A model generated the notes under the pieces. That model made no database searches. It worked only from the letters and a program-made list of their open reading frames with translations, and had not been told where the DNA came from. DNA of 64,000 nt from Ruegeria lacuscaerulensis (GTDB lineage: Bacteria > Pseudomonadota > Alphaproteobacteria > Rhodobacterales > Rhodobacteraceae). Position 1 is the stretch's first letter. Every line of letters begins with the position of its first letter. Below, in pieces: positions 7,688-15,424 of this stretch. The DNA is taken from contig NZ_WQGO01000006.1 in the NCBI RefSeq assembly GCF_013034685.1, positions 248,001 to 312,000 of the forward strand, given 5' to 3'. A program made the translations under genes and the position numbers.

Positions 7688-9871
7688 TCAGTTCCCAGCC
7701 GTCACCTGTCCGATCGACCAGAACATCGTCTCGCCTGAGGCATCGTCGACGCCGTCATTGTCGGTCATCACAAACGCCTCGCCCGAGGGCAGGATGGCCA
7801 GACCTTCGATCTTGTCCAGAACGTACCCGCCGGTTGAGGTCAGGTCAGGTAGCAGGTCGCGAACCTCTTCCTTGGTGACCACTGGCAGCTCACCACCCAG
7901 CGGGGCAGGGGTCATTTCTGACAGCGGGATGCGATAGATCTTTTTGGTCACGGCGCGGTGGTCGTGCTGGTTGTCGCGTTCAATGACATAGACATGATCA
8001 CCAAAGGCCACGATCTCCGACAGACCGACCCAGCCTATTTCCGGGTCAGCCTTGGGATAGTGCACTGCACCCCATTCCTTGGTTTCCAGATTGTACGCGA
8101 CCAGTTTCACGTGGTTTTCCGGGTCGTCCTTCCATTCGCGCTGTACGGCCATCCACAGGGTTTCGCCGACTTTGGTTATGCCCTCGAAACCGAAACGCTT
8201 CTCGACTGCCATCAGTTCAGGCGGCAGGCCGATCTCGCCTTTGCGGTCCTTGATCTTGCCTTCAGCAGAGACGTGGTAGATCGCGTGCGGGATAACGCGG
8301 TCGGTCCGCCCTTCGGACGCGACATAGAAGCCACCCTTGCCATCCAGCGTGATGCCCTCAAGGTCCAGCTTTTGCGCCGGGTTGCCGTCCTGACGGTGAA
8401 TGCGGATCACGTCCACGATGCGGGCGGGCTGCTGGCTAGGGTCGATCTTGAAGATCGAGGGCTGGAAGCCGTAAAAGCTGTCATTGACCGCATAGATCAT
8501 GCCGTCTTCATCTGCGACCAGACCGGACAGCGCACCCCATCCAATCAGCTCATCCGCGCCTTCCGATGTCAGGTGCGGGTAGGCGGCGGGCGCATCCTGA
8601 TATTCGAAGATCGACACATGTGCACGCGGGCCACCATCTTTGATCAGGTCTTTTTCGTTGGCCGAGATCAGCAGGTTCCGCTCGGGGATCGCCACATAGC
8701 CTTCCGGTCCAACGCCTGATGGCAACAGTTGTTTCAGAACCGGGTTCGCGGGGTCAGTGGCGTCATAGACACCCACGACCGAGGCGCGCTCCGCCCCGAC
8801 AAAGATCATCGGCGTACCGCCAAAGGTGGCTGCGGTCACGCTTTCCGGCTCAACGCCTTTGCTGTCCGAGCGTTTGTCGGGGTAGTGACCGATCTGGATG
8901 ATGGCTTTCTCGAACTCGGTGCCGTTTTCGTAAATAACGGTGCCGTTCTTGTGGAAGATCGTCCAACCACGCGAGCCGCCCTCATAGTCGCCTTCATTGG
9001 CGGTGGCGAAGTGGTTGTCGTCGATCCATTTCACCGCGTCGGGTTCACGCAGGCGGCCCGGCTGACTTTCGGTGAAAATTAGCGCGCCACGTTCATCGGT
9101 GGCATCGATGCCTTCCAGATCCACGCTGCCGGCCGAGAAATGGCTGATCACGGTGCCATCTTTGGCAATAACCGCGATGTGGTTATTTTCTTGCAGGGTG
9201 ACGACGGTTTCACCCAAGCTGTTTATGTCCACGAACTCGGGCTCGGGGTCGGTCGGCGCAACCTCGGCCAAACCGGTCAGCGAGGCCATTTTCATGCCTG
9301 CACAATCCAGCGCGCCATCTTTCAATGGCACCAGAGCCAGCTCACCTGCAGGTTGCTGTGGGATGAAACCGTCGTTCAGATCTTCGTCACGCTCATTCTC
9401 AATGGCGACGGCGACAAAGCTGGCATCCGGGGCGATTGCGACGCTGTCAGGCTGACCGCCCAGATCACAAGCGCCGGTTTGCGCTTTGCCCGCAATATCG
9501 ACCGAGATCAGCTTGCCCGAGGGTGCGGTGTAGCTGTCCGACGTGTTCACGCCAACAAAAGCCGTCGAGCCAACGATTCCAACTGAGGTTGGCTCGCCAC
9601 CCACCTCCATCGCACCCAAAGGTGCCGGGTTCGCCGGGTCGGCGATGTCGACCATACCGATCACGCCCAGCGGGCTGTCGGTATAGACCAGCGTCATGCC
9701 ATCTGCAGTCGCCGCGATAATCTCAGGCGAGGTTTCGCGGTTCATATCCGCACCCTCAGCCATGTTCTTCACAACTGGAAATGACGCAATTCGGTTGAAA
9801 TTCATCTCTGCCACGGCCTGACCGGCGGTCAGGGCCAAGGCAGATGTCAGACAGACACAGCGCAATGACAT
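7688..9871 (-). CDS. Exported beta-propeller protein with phytase-like esterase domain
   Basis: The 727-residue product has a signal peptide (MSLRCVCLTSALALTAGQAVA), an N-terminal propeller-like region of choice-of-anchor-I style with repeated DPANP motifs (about residues 30-430), and a C-terminal phytase-like esterase domain (PF13449 type) with DLEGITLDGKGGFYVASEG and FGFEGITKVG. It is likely periplasmic or extracellular and may act on organic phosphoesters. I placed the start at the ATG at 9871, where the signal peptide begins with GAGAGG upstream, rather than at the longer frame from 9949, which would run through the candidate Pho box. Substrate unproven. Confidence 0.8.
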   Translation of the reverse strand: MSLRCVCLTSALALTAGQAVAEMNFNRIASFPVVKNMAEGADMNRETSPEIIAATADGMTLVYTDSPLGVIGMVDIADPANPAPLGAMEVGGEPTSVGIVGSTAFVGVNTSDSYTAPSGKLISVDIAGKAQTGACDLGGQPDSVAIAPDASFVAVAIENERDEDLNDGFIPQQPAGELALVPLKDGALDCAGMKMASLTGLAEVAPTDPEPEFVDINSLGETVVTLQENNHIAVIAKDGTVISHFSAGSVDLEGIDATDERGALIFTESQPGRLREPDAVKWIDDNHFATANEGDYEGGSRGWTIFHKNGTVIYENGTEFEKAIIQIGHYPDKRSDSKGVEPESVTAATFGGTPMIFVGAERASVVGVYDATDPANPVLKQLLPSGVGPEGYVAIPERNLLISANEKDLIKDGGPRAHVSIFEYQDAPAAYPHLTSEGADELIGWGALSGLVADEDGMIYAVNDSFYGFQPSIFKIDPSQQPARIVDVIRIHRQDGNPAQKLDLEGITLDGKGGFYVASEGRTDRVIPHAIYHVSAEGKIKDRKGEIGLPPELMAVEKRFGFEGITKVGETLWMAVQREWKDDPENHVKLVAYNLETKEWGAVHYPKADPEIGWVGLSEIVAFGDHVYVIERDNQHDHRAVTKKIYRIPLSEMTPAPLGGELPVVTKEEVRDLLPDLTSTGGYVLDKIEGLAILPSGEAFVMTDNDGVDDASGETMFWSIGQVTAGN

Positions 9872-9931
9872 CGGTTGGTATCCTCTCTTGCTTAGTTGCA
9901 AGGGGGGATGGACGTGGTTCATTACGCTGGC

Positions 9932-9960
9932 GTGACGGTTTTGTTTCAAATTGGTGACAA
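9932..9960 (-). promoter_or_regulatory. Candidate Pho box upstream of the phytase-like esterase
   Basis: Read on the minus strand, three 7-base units recur every 11 bases: TTGTCAC, TTGAAAC and CCGTCAC, each separated by 4 AT-rich bases. PhoB boxes are CTGTCA(T/C) repeats at exactly this 11-base spacing. The outer two units match well, the middle one poorly. CGTAAT, a plausible -10, follows about five bases downstream, and the start codon about 60. Together with the phosphoesterase-like product this suggests phosphate-starvation control. Confidence 0.5.
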
Positions 9961-10141
9961 GATGGGCTGCCTTCTTGCTGCCGCGATGCGATTGTTCGTT
10001 TCAGGTCGCGCCCAGATTGCAGGGTCTATCTTTTGCCATGTATTTTTGCCAGTCTTTGCAGGAATTTTCCGCCCAAGGGGATGTAAATAGGCGTAACATT
10101 GCCTATCTTATTGGGGATTTTAACAAAAAAAGGGATAGCAG

Positions 10142-11221
10142 ATGTCGAACCATCAATTTGACGCCTTGATCGAAGAAACGCAGACGAAAGTGCGTGAAAG
10201 CCAGTCGCAGATCGAAAGCCTGACCTCGCGGATTGACGCGGCGCGGGCCAAGATTGGCACGGCCGAGGCAGATATCGACATCGAAAACGCCACGCTTGAA
10301 GACGTACATGCCCATACCGAGGTGATGAACGCCAATATTGCTGAGCTGATTATGGGGCTGGATGACGTCACCAACGCGTTCTCCAAGGATTTCGACGAGA
10401 TGCGCTCGAAAACTGGATGGGAGAGCTTTGTGGGCATTTTCGCCAAAGCCAAGTCCGAGTCGATGCGGCAGGAACGGATGCGCACCGCCAATATCGACGA
10501 CAAGCTGCAGGACCTGATCGCCAAATCTGACGTGATCGTGAAACTGCTGGAAGGGCAACTATCTGTGCTGGAGGAACAGCGCGTCAAGGTTGAAGACAAC
10601 CTGACCGGCACGCTGGACGACCGTGAGGCCACCGTGGCCGAATTGGAGGCGTTGCGCGCAGAAATTCAGGGCATGGACCCGACCATTATTACTCTGGAAA
10701 ACAAGATCAGCGTCGAACAGGACGCCGCCGCGCGGACCCAGTTAGAGACTGAATTGGCCGAGCTGAACAAGCAATACAACGCCAAGGTTCAGGAGGAACA
10801 GGTCAAGCTGGCCAAATCCCAAACGCTGGAGCGTTATATCGAAAAGGGCAAGACCTGGGTCGATTCACTGCAGAACCAGGCGGCGACGCAGATGGTGCTG
10901 ATCAACAAGCTGCAGACAGACACGCAACAGCGCGTCGTGCTGTATGACGCCCTGACTAAATCGCTGAAAACGGCGCAGCAGCAAGACGTGGCCCACCGCA
11001 TCAACGAGATCGGCGTTCAGACCGACCAAGAAGCGCAAACCGCCATGGCCGCCATCGGCACCGCGACCAACCAGAAAATGGCCGACATGCTTGAGGCGCA
11101 CGAAGGCCACATGGTCTTTGCCCGCGACGTGTTGGAGAAAAAAGCTAAGGCGGATGAACGCTTTGCCCGCCGGTTTGCCTCGATTGTCGAGAAGCATGAT
11201 AAGAATTTGTACGGGGGATGA
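10142..11221 (+). CDS. Coiled-coil protein of unknown function, possibly TelA-like
   Basis: The 359-residue product is almost wholly helical by composition, with long heptad-like stretches (QTKVRESQSQIESLTSRI; later ETELAELNKQYNAKVQEEQ) and no signal peptide or membrane segment. The C-terminal third (MVLINKLQTDTQQRVVLYDALTKS, then DQEAQTAMAAIGTATNQ) loosely recalls the TelA toxic-anion-resistance fold, but I cannot confirm this. It starts a nine-gene run. A 270-base gap separates it from the divergent esterase, and AGGGA precedes the ATG. The stop overlaps the next start by four bases (ATGA). Likely a scaffold or partner of the AAA+ ATPase; this is inference. Confidence 0.6.
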   Translation: MSNHQFDALIEETQTKVRESQSQIESLTSRIDAARAKIGTAEADIDIENATLEDVHAHTEVMNANIAELIMGLDDVTNAFSKDFDEMRSKTGWESFVGIFAKAKSESMRQERMRTANIDDKLQDLIAKSDVIVKLLEGQLSVLEEQRVKVEDNLTGTLDDREATVAELEALRAEIQGMDPTIITLENKISVEQDAAARTQLETELAELNKQYNAKVQEEQVKLAKSQTLERYIEKGKTWVDSLQNQAATQMVLINKLQTDTQQRVVLYDALTKSLKTAQQQDVAHRINEIGVQTDQEAQTAMAAIGTATNQKMADMLEAHEGHMVFARDVLEKKAKADERFARRFASIVEKHDKNLYGG

Positions 11222-11502
11222 CTGATTTCGAGAAGAGAACCCTAAAGCTATTTGTCATCACTTCAGCCTTTGTCAGTGTGATCGCTTTGGCTTTTGGCAT
11301 TACTTATGAGAATGGATCTGCAATTGCGACTGGGTCACTCGTCGCAGCTGTGAGCGTGCTGGTCGCGTTCCTGGGGCTTGCTCAATTCTGTGCCGAAAAA
11401 CTCAGAGACTACGGTTTGGGAGAAGGTACAGAACACTTGTACGGCAAGGCCCATGCGAAGCGTGTTTTTGGCGAAAATTACAAAAAACCTCTAAATGACT
11501 GA
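11218..11502 (+). CDS. Small two-TM membrane protein inside the AAA+ operon
   Basis: The 94-residue product has two hydrophobic segments, about residues 9-28 (LFVITSAFVSVIALAFG) and 33-56 (AIATGSLVAAVSVLVAFLG), and a polar C-tail ending ENYKKPLND. It overlaps the upstream gene by four bases and the downstream gene by eight, so translation is tightly coupled. Its codon use is visibly less GC-rich than its neighbours (many TTT, ATC/ATT, AAA codons), which hints at a younger or faster-evolving gene slotted into the operon. No family recognised. Confidence 0.65.
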   Translation: MTDFEKRTLKLFVITSAFVSVIALAFGITYENGSAIATGSLVAAVSVLVAFLGLAQFCAEKLRDYGLGEGTEHLYGKAHAKRVFGENYKKPLND

Positions 11503-12613
11503 CCCTACCCAAGATCATGTCGGCCTGACCGACACCTTCGCCTCGCGCCGATATTTCCGCAAATTCGAGGTGATCTCCGTCCACCTCCTGCGCGTGGCTG
11601 CGACGATGGAGGCTGAGGGCGCGATCAGCAAGCAAGAGGTGCGGATCGTGTCGCGCTACCTCTCGGGGCTGCTTTACACCTTCCGCGCGCTGAGTATGAA
11701 ATACCTGCTGGTCGGTCGCGACACGGGGCGGTTCTTTGGCAGCCTTGCTATGGACAAGCGCGACAGCGGGTTTCCGGTGTCGGCCGAATTGCTGACCATG
11801 GCCAACGACGCGCAGCAGGCGAAGGTGCATCTGGCGAATATGCCCTCGGAAGACGATCTGAAAACCGACATGGTGCGGACGATCATTGGCGACCGGGAAA
11901 TTCCGACCAAGCTGCAGTTCGCGCTGTCTCAAAGGCTCTATTACGAGGAATTGCTGAAAGGTCAGTTGTTCTGGTCCCGCAACGATCCCGAGTGCCACTG
12001 GATTGGAAATGAGGGTGAGCGGCGCAAGTTCCTGATCCATTGGGCGGTCTATGACAGCCAGATCAACCTGCCGGTCATCTACATGATGCAGGTGGAGGAC
12101 AGTGGCAGGACAGCTCTGCCCAAAGACCAACGCCGCTGGCCCGAGGTGCAGGCGCATCTGATGGCGCAATCCTTGGGCGGGTTGAAGCTGGTGACGATTG
12201 CCAAGGGGTTCGATCAGGATTTCGACGACCTGCACCCCAAACACCTGCGCCGCATCCATGTGGGGCCGATGTATTCCTCGGCCTATACGGAACAATCCGG
12301 GCCCCTGCGGCAAGTGCTGGAGGACGCGCAGGCCCCCGAGGGTCAGGATTGGGCGCTGGCCTGGACCACCGAGGAGTTGGAGAGCGAGGATGTCACCGAG
12401 GAACGCGCTGGGTGGTTCTCGACCGTTGAGCGCGAAATTTTTGCTTTGGATCCGTTCGGCGCGCAAGGGGCCGAGACTGGGGCCACGCGCACGCAGCGGT
12501 CGATCATCCTGCCTCAGCGCCCGTTTCAGGTTCTGGCAGAGCGCGACCCGCCGGGTTTTGGTGACGTGCGCAAATTCGTTGTCAGCAAGACGGGGCAAGT
12601 GTTGCGCTATTAG
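11495..12613 (+). CDS. Conserved protein of unknown function in the AAA+ operon
   Basis: The 372-residue soluble product shows no motif I recognise. It begins with a polar segment and a helical region (FRKFEVISVHLLRVAATMEAEG...KQEVRIVSRYLSGLLYTFRA) and continues as a mixed alpha-beta protein with FLIHWAVYDSQINLPVIYMMQVEDSG, an acidic stretch near residues 290-310 and a C-terminus ending FVVSKTGQVLRY. No signal peptide or membrane segment. Its start overlaps the preceding small membrane gene by eight bases. The high GC, full-length frame and position next to the ATPase argue it is a real operon partner. Confidence 0.65.
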   Translation: MTDPTQDHVGLTDTFASRRYFRKFEVISVHLLRVAATMEAEGAISKQEVRIVSRYLSGLLYTFRALSMKYLLVGRDTGRFFGSLAMDKRDSGFPVSAELLTMANDAQQAKVHLANMPSEDDLKTDMVRTIIGDREIPTKLQFALSQRLYYEELLKGQLFWSRNDPECHWIGNEGERRKFLIHWAVYDSQINLPVIYMMQVEDSGRTALPKDQRRWPEVQAHLMAQSLGGLKLVTIAKGFDQDFDDLHPKHLRRIHVGPMYSSAYTEQSGPLRQVLEDAQAPEGQDWALAWTTEELESEDVTEERAGWFSTVEREIFALDPFGAQGAETGATRTQRSIILPQRPFQVLAERDPPGFGDVRKFVVSKTGQVLRY

Positions 12614-12621
12614 ATTTTTTG

Positions 12622-12653
12622 CCTCCGGCGGAGGTATTTTTGAACAGAAGAAG
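12622..12653 (+). repeat. Intergenic hairpin repeat, short copy
   Basis: A short palindrome CCTCC-GGC-GGAGG (12622-12634) runs into TATTTTT and a tail identical over 23 bases (12631-12653) to the element in the glcD-glcE gap. As there, it lies just after a stop codon and just before the next start. The stem plus T-run could act as a weak terminator, tuning the AAA+ gene relative to the three genes before it. Confidence 0.7.
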
Positions 12654-12670
12654 CAAGGGCAGTTTTTGAG

Positions 12671-14602
12671 ATGAGTTTGACGTCAGATCAGATGGAATTG
12701 CGCGAAGACGATATTCGTAAGCATTACCCGGCAGCGACCGCCTTGCTGAACGGGTTCGAGCATGCGCCGCGGATTGCCAAACCGGTTGAGGCGGCGGTCG
12801 AGCGGTCCTCGGGCGTGTCGACGGGGCGGCGGTTTCGATCCACCACACCGGGGTTGGTGACTCGGCGTACCGTACGCGTGGATGGGGTGCATCTGGTCGA
12901 GCGGATCGAGGCTGCGGATGATGGCGATGCGTTGGTTTCTCCGCAACAGGCCACGACGCAGCAGGCTGTGCGCCGCGCGATTGCCATCGCCCTGGCCGTG
13001 GCCGAGGCTTATGCGGAGCAAACCGCTCTGGCCGATCTGAAGCGCGCCAATCTGGCGGGGGATTTGCCCGCTGCGCGCAAGAGCGAGTTTTCGGAATTGC
13101 TGACGGCTGAGGCTTTGATTACATCTCACACCTTCGGCAATGCACTGGCGTATCTGATGTCGTCCCATCTGGGCGAAACCACCGTTGATCTGGGCGAGAT
13201 TGAAGAAATTCTGACCGACAATGGCCAGCTTGCGCTGCACGGTGCCTTGTGGGAGCTGGATCAGATGTTGGCGAAACACGCCCCGGACGATGCGCATCTG
13301 ATCGCGGCCACCAGCGCCTATGCCGAACAACTGATGGACAAGGCCGCCCTACGCGCGCAGTCGGCGGGTCATTTGACCCCGTTCCAGAACGCCGCCTGGC
13401 ATATCGAGGCGGATGACTTGACGATCCGGGGGTTCGAACCCGCCTCCAAAGCCAAATCCACCACCCTGACCATGACGTTCAAGAAACCGAACGAAGTGGT
13501 GGGCAACCATATCGCGAAATATCAAGCGATGAAACTGGCCAAGATGGTGATGGCCTACGACTTTGACCGCCGCCTGAACCCGTTTGCGGAACTCGGTGGG
13601 TTCATCTTTACCTTCATGGGCGACGGCAAACCGGGCACCGGCAAGACCACCCTGATCCAGATGATGGCCGGGTTGATTAACGACTATTGCCAGAACGCGG
13701 GCTATCCGTTCCGCTATCAAAACCTGAGCACCGACAATATAGACAGCTATCAGGGCAAATCCGGTCAGAACGCCAAGGCGTTTATCAACACGATCATCGA
13801 CCCCTCGGTTATCGGCTTTGGCACCATCGATGATATCGACCAATTGGCAGGCAAACGCGGCGACCGGCAGTCCAGCGCGGGCCAACTGGAAATCACCGCC
13901 GTGCTGATGGAAAGCTTTGCAGGTGCCAACACTGTTGTGCGCGGCAATTGCACCTTTGGCATGTTCTCGAACTACCCCGAGAATGTGGACGACGCCCTAC
14001 GCCAGCGGGCGGGCGCGCGGTTCCTGGTGGACGGGCCGCAAACGCGCGAGGATTACATCGACATCCTGCACCTGTTAATGGGCCGCAACCACGATATCCC
14101 GCTGGGTGAACACGACGCCTATGCCGCGCAGGAGATTAAAAAGGCCGTCGCCGCCAGTTTCGAAAGCCACTCCCGCCCGCATGAGGACGCCTTGCTACAG
14201 GTCTATGACCGGGTTTCCGGTGAGATCGGCCAGATGGACACAATTGCCAAGCTGGGCACCTACCTCAAGGCGATCCAGCAGGCGGACGAGCGGTTTACGG
14301 GTCGCGCGATCAAGAACATCACCGACGCGGTCAAGGTCCGTGCGATGGATTTCGAACTGCCGGATGAGTGGATGGAGAACCCCGACCTGTTCCTGTTCCG
14401 CGACTACGACACCAAGAAGGGCATGATCGAGGAGCTGCGCCAGCCGATCACGGTCGAGATGGTGATGCAGGAAATCAACCGCTACGCCGACAGCGAGTTC
14501 CGCTATGCCGACAAGAGCGATGAGATCGCGATTGAGGACGCCGTGCGAGAGATGGGCCGAATGGAAGAGGCCAAGCGGCGATATCTGGAGGGGAAAGGGT
14601 GA
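12671..14602 (+). CDS. AAA+ family ATPase with large helical N-terminal domain
   Basis: The 643-residue product has a roughly 300-residue helical, ATPase-free N-terminal part and one AAA+ module: Walker A GKPGTGKTT near residues 319-327, Walker B VIGFGTIDDID near 380-390, and a likely arginine finger in RQRAGARFL near 443. A further helical C-terminal region ends in an acidic, charged tail. The double Asp (DD) replaces the usual DE of Walker B, so the catalytic glutamate needs checking. No membrane segment. It sits in the middle of the nine-gene operon and is the only obvious energy source there; MoxR- or remodelling-type activity is inferred. Confidence 0.8.
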   Translation: MSLTSDQMELREDDIRKHYPAATALLNGFEHAPRIAKPVEAAVERSSGVSTGRRFRSTTPGLVTRRTVRVDGVHLVERIEAADDGDALVSPQQATTQQAVRRAIAIALAVAEAYAEQTALADLKRANLAGDLPAARKSEFSELLTAEALITSHTFGNALAYLMSSHLGETTVDLGEIEEILTDNGQLALHGALWELDQMLAKHAPDDAHLIAATSAYAEQLMDKAALRAQSAGHLTPFQNAAWHIEADDLTIRGFEPASKAKSTTLTMTFKKPNEVVGNHIAKYQAMKLAKMVMAYDFDRRLNPFAELGGFIFTFMGDGKPGTGKTTLIQMMAGLINDYCQNAGYPFRYQNLSTDNIDSYQGKSGQNAKAFINTIIDPSVIGFGTIDDIDQLAGKRGDRQSSAGQLEITAVLMESFAGANTVVRGNCTFGMFSNYPENVDDALRQRAGARFLVDGPQTREDYIDILHLLMGRNHDIPLGEHDAYAAQEIKKAVAASFESHSRPHEDALLQVYDRVSGEIGQMDTIAKLGTYLKAIQQADERFTGRAIKNITDAVKVRAMDFELPDEWMENPDLFLFRDYDTKKGMIEELRQPITVEMVMQEINRYADSEFRYADKSDEIAIEDAVREMGRMEEAKRRYLEGKG

Positions 14603-14711
14603 CGGCTACTTTGATCAAGCAATCAAACTGTCCAGATCAGTTGGCTGAAATGCCTTCACGTTTTCTTGGTCGGCCGTTGTTACCTCATGTGATCGCGCAG
14701 ACTTTGAGCGT

Positions 14712-14735
14712 CAGAGCGCGCACTGATGCGCTCTG
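14712..14735 (+). other. Hairpin in the gap after the AAA+ ATPase gene
   Basis: The 154-base gap holds one clear structure: CAGAGCGC (14712-14719) pairing with GCGCTCTG (14728-14735) over an 8-base loop. No T-run follows, so it is not a standard terminator; it may be an RNA processing or stability element ahead of the small membrane gene. Nothing else is recognisable in the gap. Confidence 0.4.
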
Positions 14736-14756
14736 TCAGTCAAAGGAGAAAGAGAC

Positions 14757-15053
14757 ATGACGTTGACAGTCGCAATCACCGGTTTGGCCCTTGTTCTGGG
14801 CCTGATTTTGCCTTTGCGCTGGGGTGTGATCGGTTTTTTGGCTGCCGTAGCGGTACTGTTCCTGACCCAATTCGGCGTGAACGCGGGTGGCGGGTTCGAG
14901 GGCACCTCATGGGAAGAGACGCTGATCCTGTTTGAGGGCAGCGTGGTGTCTTACATCGGGTTCAACCTGCAAATCACCGCGCGGGCGTTTGCGTTGCCGT
15001 TGTTGGTGTTGGCGGTTGTTTTTGTACGCCGTGCGACAGCGAGTGCAGATTAG
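14757..15053 (+). CDS. Small membrane protein (98 aa) in the AAA+ operon
   Basis: Two to three hydrophobic segments: about residues 4-18, 21-40 (WGVIGFLAAVAVLFLTQFGV) and 78-92 (ALPLLVLAVVFVRR), separated by an extracytoplasmic-looking loop with GGGFEGTSWEE. Positive charges after the last segment place the C-terminus in the cytoplasm. AAAGGAGAAAGAG gives a strong ribosome binding site before the ATG. No family recognised. It is one of four small membrane proteins in this operon, unrelated to the others by eye. Confidence 0.65.
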   Translation: MTLTVAITGLALVLGLILPLRWGVIGFLAAVAVLFLTQFGVNAGGGFEGTSWEETLILFEGSVVSYIGFNLQITARAFALPLLVLAVVFVRRATASAD

Positions 15054-15091
15054 TCGATATTCATTCAACAAAAAGGAAAGGATAGGGCCAT

Positions 15092-15367
15092 TTGAAATCC
15101 AAAGGACTGAAAAGGATCATCTACATTCTAGCGCTGCCTTTGTCGGGCGCGTGGCTTATAGTCTTCGCCGAGTTCGGAGAGTTATGGCCGTTTTCCAACA
15201 TTCCAGTCGAGTTGGACGGTCAAACGCCTTCGAGCGCTTTTAGGAAGAGCTTTTTTGGGTTGGCCGTCGTCGTTTTCGTGATTGTAGACTTACCTAACAT
15301 TCTGGGATGGAACGACCGTGCGAAGCGACTGGGCTCCCATTCAAACGAAGATACGACCAATGCTTGA
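15092..15367 (+). CDS. Small two-TM protein (91 aa), low-GC, in the AAA+ operon
   Basis: The product starts MKSKGLKRIIYILALPLSGAW and has hydrophobic segments near residues 9-27 and 55-70 with a short loop between, then a polar C-terminus (RAKRLGSHSNEDTTNA). The only sensible start is a TTG at 15092 preceded by AAGGA. Codon use is distinctly less GC-rich than in neighbouring genes, like the 94-residue gene near the start of the operon, suggesting insertion of a lineage-specific gene. Real but weakly supported; a non-coding relic is possible. Confidence 0.5.
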   Translation: MKSKGLKRIIYILALPLSGAWLIVFAEFGELWPFSNIPVELDGQTPSSAFRKSFFGLAVVVFVIVDLPNILGWNDRAKRLGSHSNEDTTNA

Positions 15368-15424
15368 TGTACGAAACGTTGTCTGTGAACTCCCAGCGCG
15401 AATTCTACTCTTGGAGGCCTTCCA

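Noticed and set aside
10142-11221. Firm TelA (tellurite resistance) assignment for the coiled-coil protein
   Set aside because: The likeness is limited to general helical patterning in the C-terminal third; no diagnostic motif, and no other ter or tel genes nearby.
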